Assembly (NCBI GenBank): GCA_034435975.1
Contig: DAOTWD010000141.1
Location: 1 to 16,114, forward strand
From: CAKZQX01 sp034435975
GTDB taxonomy: Bacteria > Chloroflexota > Chloroflexia > Chloroflexales > Chloroflexaceae
Length of the DNA stretch: 16,114 nucleotides
Direction: 5' to 3'
Below the pieces are notes generated by a model. It searched no databases. It was not told the origin of the DNA and worked only from the letters and a program-made list of their open reading frames with translations. Shown piece after piece: positions 13,399 through 16,114 of the stretch (its first letter is position 1; each line of letters opens with the position of its first letter). The position numbers and the translations under genes are program-made.

Positions 13399-14511
13399 TT
13401 AGAAAGAAATCGCCTGATCCTTCAACGTCGTGCCTGGCCAGAGCTTAATCCCGCGTTCCAGGCGATTCTCGGCTCCCAGGTTACATCCATCGCTAATGAT
13501 CGTCCCATCGCTAATAAGAGTATGCGCCCCGATATGGTTGCCACGCCCCAGCACACACGAGCGCAAAACACACCGCTCTTCAATCTCATTCCTGTCCCAC
13601 AACACCGAGCCTTCAATCGTTACATCGGTGCCAATCGTACAGTGAGCGCCAATCACCGTCGGCCCAATAATGCTGGCCCCACGGCCAATGCGTACTCCCG
13701 GCCCTAACACTACTGGCCCGACGATCTGCGCACTCGGATGAATATCGGCCGTATCTTCCAGCCAGACGCGGCTGGCAATCTCTTTCCCACGGAAGGTATA
13801 CTGCACTTTTCCAATTAGAATATCATGATGGGCATCGAGATAATTCTGGGGCCGACCAATATCATTCCAGTACGCACGTGACGGGTAGCCATACATCGGG
13901 TCGCCTGTCTGCATAAGTACCGGGAACAGGCCCCGTTCAAACATATAAAACTCATCGGGTGGCACATAACGAAAAACGTCCGGTTCAATCACATACGTAC
14001 CGGCGTTGATCAAGTTGGTGGTAATATCTTCGGCGCGCGGCTTTTCGAGAAAGCGTCTGATCCGGCGCGTTTCATCCAGTTCAACCAGGCCATATTGGGT
14101 TGGATCATCAACCGGAGTCAGCGAAATCGTCACCTTACTGTTATGCTCACGGTGAAAGGCCAGCATCGCTTGCAAATCGAGATCCGTCAGGACATCGCCA
14201 TTAAACACAAATGTTGTCCCATCCAGCAAATGCTCTACATTCTTAACGGCACCAGCAGTGCCGCGCGGCTCAGGCTCTTCTGCAATATGGAGATTAATGC
14301 CCAGTTGCGAACCATCACCGAGCGTACTGCGGAAGTGGTCGGCCAGATATTGTACCGCCAGGATGACTTCGGTGATACCTTGTTTGCGCAAATTCAGCAA
14401 TATGTATTCCATAAACGGCTGGTTCACCAGGGGGATCATTGGCTTGGGCGTATTACAGGTCAGTGGACGCAGGCGCGTTCCCAGACCACCAACAAGGATG
14501 ACTGCTTTCAT
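13399..14511 (-). CDS. Sugar-1-phosphate nucleotidyltransferase (mannose-1-phosphate guanylyltransferase-like)
   Basis: Joins a nucleoside triphosphate and a sugar-1-phosphate to make an NDP-sugar and pyrophosphate. The 370-residue enzyme has an N-terminal nucleotidyltransferase domain with GGLGTRLRPLT (8-18), the substrate lysine in TPKPM (K23) and the metal-binding aspartate in FNGDVLTD (D106). From about residue 250 a left-handed beta-helix of hexapeptide repeats follows (VVLGPGVRIGRGASIIGPTVIG and onward). That domain order matches the short mannose-1-phosphate guanylyltransferases (GMPPB-like) and some glucose-1-phosphate thymidylyl/uridylyltransferases. The adjacent upstream gene is of the GDP-mannose dehydratase family, which favours GTP and mannose-1-phosphate as substrates, but this is inference. 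The ATG has a GAGGG site upstream. Confidence 0.88.
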   Translation of the reverse strand: MKAVILVGGLGTRLRPLTCNTPKPMIPLVNQPFMEYILLNLRKQGITEVILAVQYLADHFRSTLGDGSQLGINLHIAEEPEPRGTAGAVKNVEHLLDGTTFVFNGDVLTDLDLQAMLAFHREHNSKVTISLTPVDDPTQYGLVELDETRRIRRFLEKPRAEDITTNLINAGTYVIEPDVFRYVPPDEFYMFERGLFPVLMQTGDPMYGYPSRAYWNDIGRPQNYLDAHHDILIGKVQYTFRGKEIASRVWLEDTADIHPSAQIVGPVVLGPGVRIGRGASIIGPTVIGAHCTIGTDVTIEGSVLWDRNEIEERCVLRSCVLGRGNHIGAHTLISDGTIISDGCNLGAENRLERGIKLWPGTTLKDQAISF

Positions 14512-14605
14512 AACATTATTCCCTCAATTTTTATTGATGTTGATGTGTTACACAGAAATGGGTTGCTGGCACCACCGCCAGCGACTGCCACCAGGCCACA
14601 TACCA

Positions 14606-14624
14606 GATAGAGCAATCCTCTATC
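14606..14624. repeat. Inverted repeat GATAGAG/CTCTATC upstream of the nucleotidyltransferase gene
   Basis: Perfect 7-base arms (14606-14612 and 14618-14624) enclose a 5-base loop. It lies in the 259-base gap between the two sugar-nucleotide genes. No U-run follows on the minus strand, so it is not a standard terminator; it could be a leader structure or an operator. I found no convincing promoter for the downstream gene in this gap. Confidence 0.4.
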
Positions 14625-14770
14625 GGTTGTAAAGTACCGTAGTCCAGGCCTCAGCTAGAACGTCCACAGTCGGTTCGATAGCACGTCTTTTGCGCCTGCA
14701 GCAGTACAGAGTTGGTGTATGAAGCACCGCGTACGTCCTGAGACTACAGGATGGGCAGAAAACCCGTATA

Positions 14771-15730
14771 CTACTGTTCAGCTGCAATACGTATACGCCA
14801 GTCATCCAGAATATCTTGCAGCGTTTGTTCCAGCGTAAAGCGTGGTGTCCAACCAGTACAGGCGCGAAAGCGTGTTGGATCACAAACCATCCGAGGGACA
14901 TCGATCGGGCGCATCCGTTGTGGATCAGGTTGCACTTCAACCTGCACCTTACTGAGCGCCAGTAACTTGTCGAGCAAGGTCTGGATCATTACCGCTCGAC
15001 CTGACCCGATATTATACACCTGACCGGCCTTTCCGTGTTCAACTGCGAGTACGTAGGCCCGCACTATATCGCGTACGTCGGTGAAGTCACGATACGCACT
15101 TAAATTACCCACATGAATCACTGCTTCCTGGCGACCAGCTTCAATGCAGGCAATCTGTCGTGCAAATGCTGCCGCCACAAAGCGCGGGTTTTGACGCGGC
15201 CCGATATGGGTGAAGGGGCGTACACATACCAGATCAAGACCATGGCTCCGATAATATTGCAGCGCCAGCAGGCTTTGTGCGGCTTTACTGACGCCATAGG
15301 GACTGGTTGGGCGCAAAGGAGTATCTTCATGCAGCGGAAGATCGCTTGCCTCGATCTGTCCATACTCTTCATTGGTACCCACCACCAGCACCCGTGTCGT
15401 CAGGCGCTGCTGGATTATGGCCAGACAGATATGCAGGAGGCCCATAATATTCACGGTTAGTGTTGCGGCCGGATGGCGAAAGGACTCGGGGACGAACGGT
15501 TGACCGGCCAGGTGAAAAATGACCTGGGGTTGAACATGATGAATAACCTGCTCAATCTGATCGGCGTGGCACAGATCGGCTGGCAGTAACTGGACGCGAT
15601 CAAGGAGGTGGGGAAGGGCCAGCACTGCCGTGCGCCCGATGCCCCATACCTCCCAGGTAGAGTGAGCCAGCAGGTATTCGGCCAGGTGCCCGCCCACAAA
15701 TCCATTGATGCCGGTAATAAGCGCTCGCAT
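14771..15730 (-). CDS. NAD-dependent epimerase/dehydratase, GDP-mannose 4,6-dehydratase/RMD family
   Basis: An extended short-chain dehydrogenase of 319 residues. The Rossmann motif is TGINGFVGGHL (6-16). The active site is Y145xxxK149 in SPYGVSK, with the supporting threonine in GTNEEYG (T119). RPFTHIGPRQNPRFV (171-185), VGNLSAYRDFTDVRDIVRAY (207-226) and YNIGSG (239-244) match the GDP-mannose dehydratase/GDP-6-deoxy-lyxo-hexulose reductase group. The RDFTDVRD block favours a reductase (RMD) making GDP-D-rhamnose, but a Gmd role cannot be excluded. I place the start at 15730, not at the earlier ATG at 15925: the fold begins right there, and a TTGCAC-17-TATAGT promoter lies directly before it. 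No ribosome binding site is visible, consistent with a leaderless mRNA. It works with the neighbouring nucleotidyltransferase in GDP-deoxyhexose supply. Confidence 0.88.
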   Translation of the reverse strand: MRALITGINGFVGGHLAEYLLAHSTWEVWGIGRTAVLALPHLLDRVQLLPADLCHADQIEQVIHHVQPQVIFHLAGQPFVPESFRHPAATLTVNIMGLLHICLAIIQQRLTTRVLVVGTNEEYGQIEASDLPLHEDTPLRPTSPYGVSKAAQSLLALQYYRSHGLDLVCVRPFTHIGPRQNPRFVAAAFARQIACIEAGRQEAVIHVGNLSAYRDFTDVRDIVRAYVLAVEHGKAGQVYNIGSGRAVMIQTLLDKLLALSKVQVEVQPDPQRMRPIDVPRMVCDPTRFRACTGWTPRFTLEQTLQDILDDWRIRIAAEQ

Positions 15731-16055
15731 AGCGCTACTATAGCGTAAACTGGCTTTCTGTGCAAGATATGTATGACTGGTTGCATACAAAACGGTACGA
15801 TACCCTGAAAGTTGCACAGGATTCTTCCAGAGAGCATGAGCGCCTTTCGCGATCACCCTGCAGCTTGATATCACATATGTACGTCTGTTTGACTGAATGG
15901 AAAGCGTCGGATATACTTGGCCCACGGTATGGGATCGTCAACCGCTATGAATAGCCGTCAGGTGTTCAGTCCACAGTAATGTAGGGCTTTTCAGGGTTTT
16001 CATCTTTTGGTATCATGAGCGTCGCTTCGCAGCAACGATAGGGAGGGACACGACG
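15731..16055. other. Intergenic region between sugar dehydratase and transposase genes
   Basis: A divergent spacer of 325 bases. The left end carries the minus-strand promoter of the dehydratase gene. The middle (about 15766-15970) holds nothing I can identify; short open frames on both strands have no ribosome binding site. The right end from about 15974 looks like the left end and leader of an insertion sequence. Confidence 0.5.
15737..15765 (-). promoter_or_regulatory. Promoter that predicts a leaderless sugar dehydratase mRNA
   Basis: Minus-strand TTGCAC (15760-15765) and TATAGT (15737-15742, five of six) are separated by exactly 17 bases. Only six bases (AGCGCT) lie between the -10 and the ATG at 15730. 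Bacterial transcripts usually start about seven bases after the -10, which would be the A of this ATG. Confidence 0.6.
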
Positions 16056-16114
16056 ATGAATGTCATCCAGGCGCTCAAGACGATCCCCGACCCGCGCAGT
16101 CGCCGCGGCCGCCA
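15974..16114 (+). mobile_element. Left end of an ISAs1-type insertion sequence (cut by right edge)
   Basis: The transposase start at 16056 implies an insertion sequence entering from the right. A plausible terminal inverted repeat begins near 15974 (CAGTAATGTAGGGC), but the other end and target duplication lie outside the window, so the boundary is a guess. A candidate transposase promoter TTTTCA-17-TATCAT (15988-16016) sits between them. Confidence 0.5.
16056..16114 (+). CDS. ISAs1 family transposase, N-terminal fragment
   Basis: Only 19 full codons are visible before the window ends. The translated start contains ALKTIPDPRSRRGR, the characteristic N-terminal motif of the DDE_Tnp_1-associated domain found in ISAs1-family (H repeat-associated) transposases. 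A GGGAGGG site lies about 9 bases upstream of the ATG. The short coding stretch is more GC-rich than neighbouring genes, which fits a mobile origin. The DDE catalytic residues are beyond the edge, so activity cannot be judged. Confidence 0.75.
   Translation, partial: MNVIQALKTIPDPRSRRGR

Noticed and set aside
15731..15925. 65-residue N-terminal extension of the sugar dehydratase
   Set aside because: The Rossmann fold starts at the internal ATG, and a promoter lies inside the extension; the extra residues are of random composition.

Overview
The window is a bacterial chromosome segment of moderate GC (I judge mid-50s percent by eye, not counted). Nine complete protein genes belong to recognisable families, two more encode poorly characterised membrane proteins, and partial genes run off both edges. 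The insertion-bearing S12, the gene set and the promoter style suggest a filamentous anoxygenic phototroph of the Chloroflexota (Chloroflexus-like). That is an inference from overall resemblance; no marker in the window proves it.

Layout. (1) 1-4997, minus strand: a str-type translation operon. A near-consensus promoter (4969-4997) drives rpsL (S12), rpsG (S7), fusA (EF-G) and a class I SAM methyltransferase related to RlmI-type rRNA methyltransferases. A long spacer with hairpins and a terminator-like structure then leads to tuf (EF-Tu), cut by the left edge. (2) 5079-5328: a three-copy 24/27-bp tandem repeat lies between the str promoter and a plus-strand promoter for a tRNA-Arg(CCU). (3) 5411-6952: an ABC-2 type permease on the minus strand with no ATPase beside it, followed by a gene-poor stretch containing an unusual polypurine/polypyrimidine inverted repeat. 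(4) 6953-11425, minus strand: UPF0173 metal-dependent hydrolase, then a tight run of D-2-hydroxyacid dehydrogenase, glyA (serine hydroxymethyltransferase) and a CHAT-domain protein with an intact His/Cys pair. (5) 11426-13077: a divergent regulatory region with two palindromes, one a perfect CRP/FNR-type half-site pair, in front of two plus-strand membrane proteins, the second CvpA-like. (6) 13399-15730, minus strand: a GDP-mannose 4,6-dehydratase/GDP-4-keto-6-deoxymannose reductase family protein followed by a mannose-1-phosphate guanylyltransferase-like enzyme, together suggesting GDP-deoxyhexose synthesis for surface glycans. (7) 15974-16114: the start of an ISAs1-type transposase, cut by the right edge.

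The most interesting features are regulatory. They are: mutually exclusive hairpins between rpsL and rpsG, where S7 autoregulation acts in E. coli; a structured leader with a U-run before rpsL; a terminator plus a small leader ORF before tuf; a promoter placing the transcript start of the sugar dehydratase at its AUG; and a CRP-like palindrome in the divergent region. No CRISPR array, toxin-antitoxin pair or complete mobile element is visible. The CHAT protein in an operon with one-carbon/hydroxyacid enzymes is the least expected gene arrangement.
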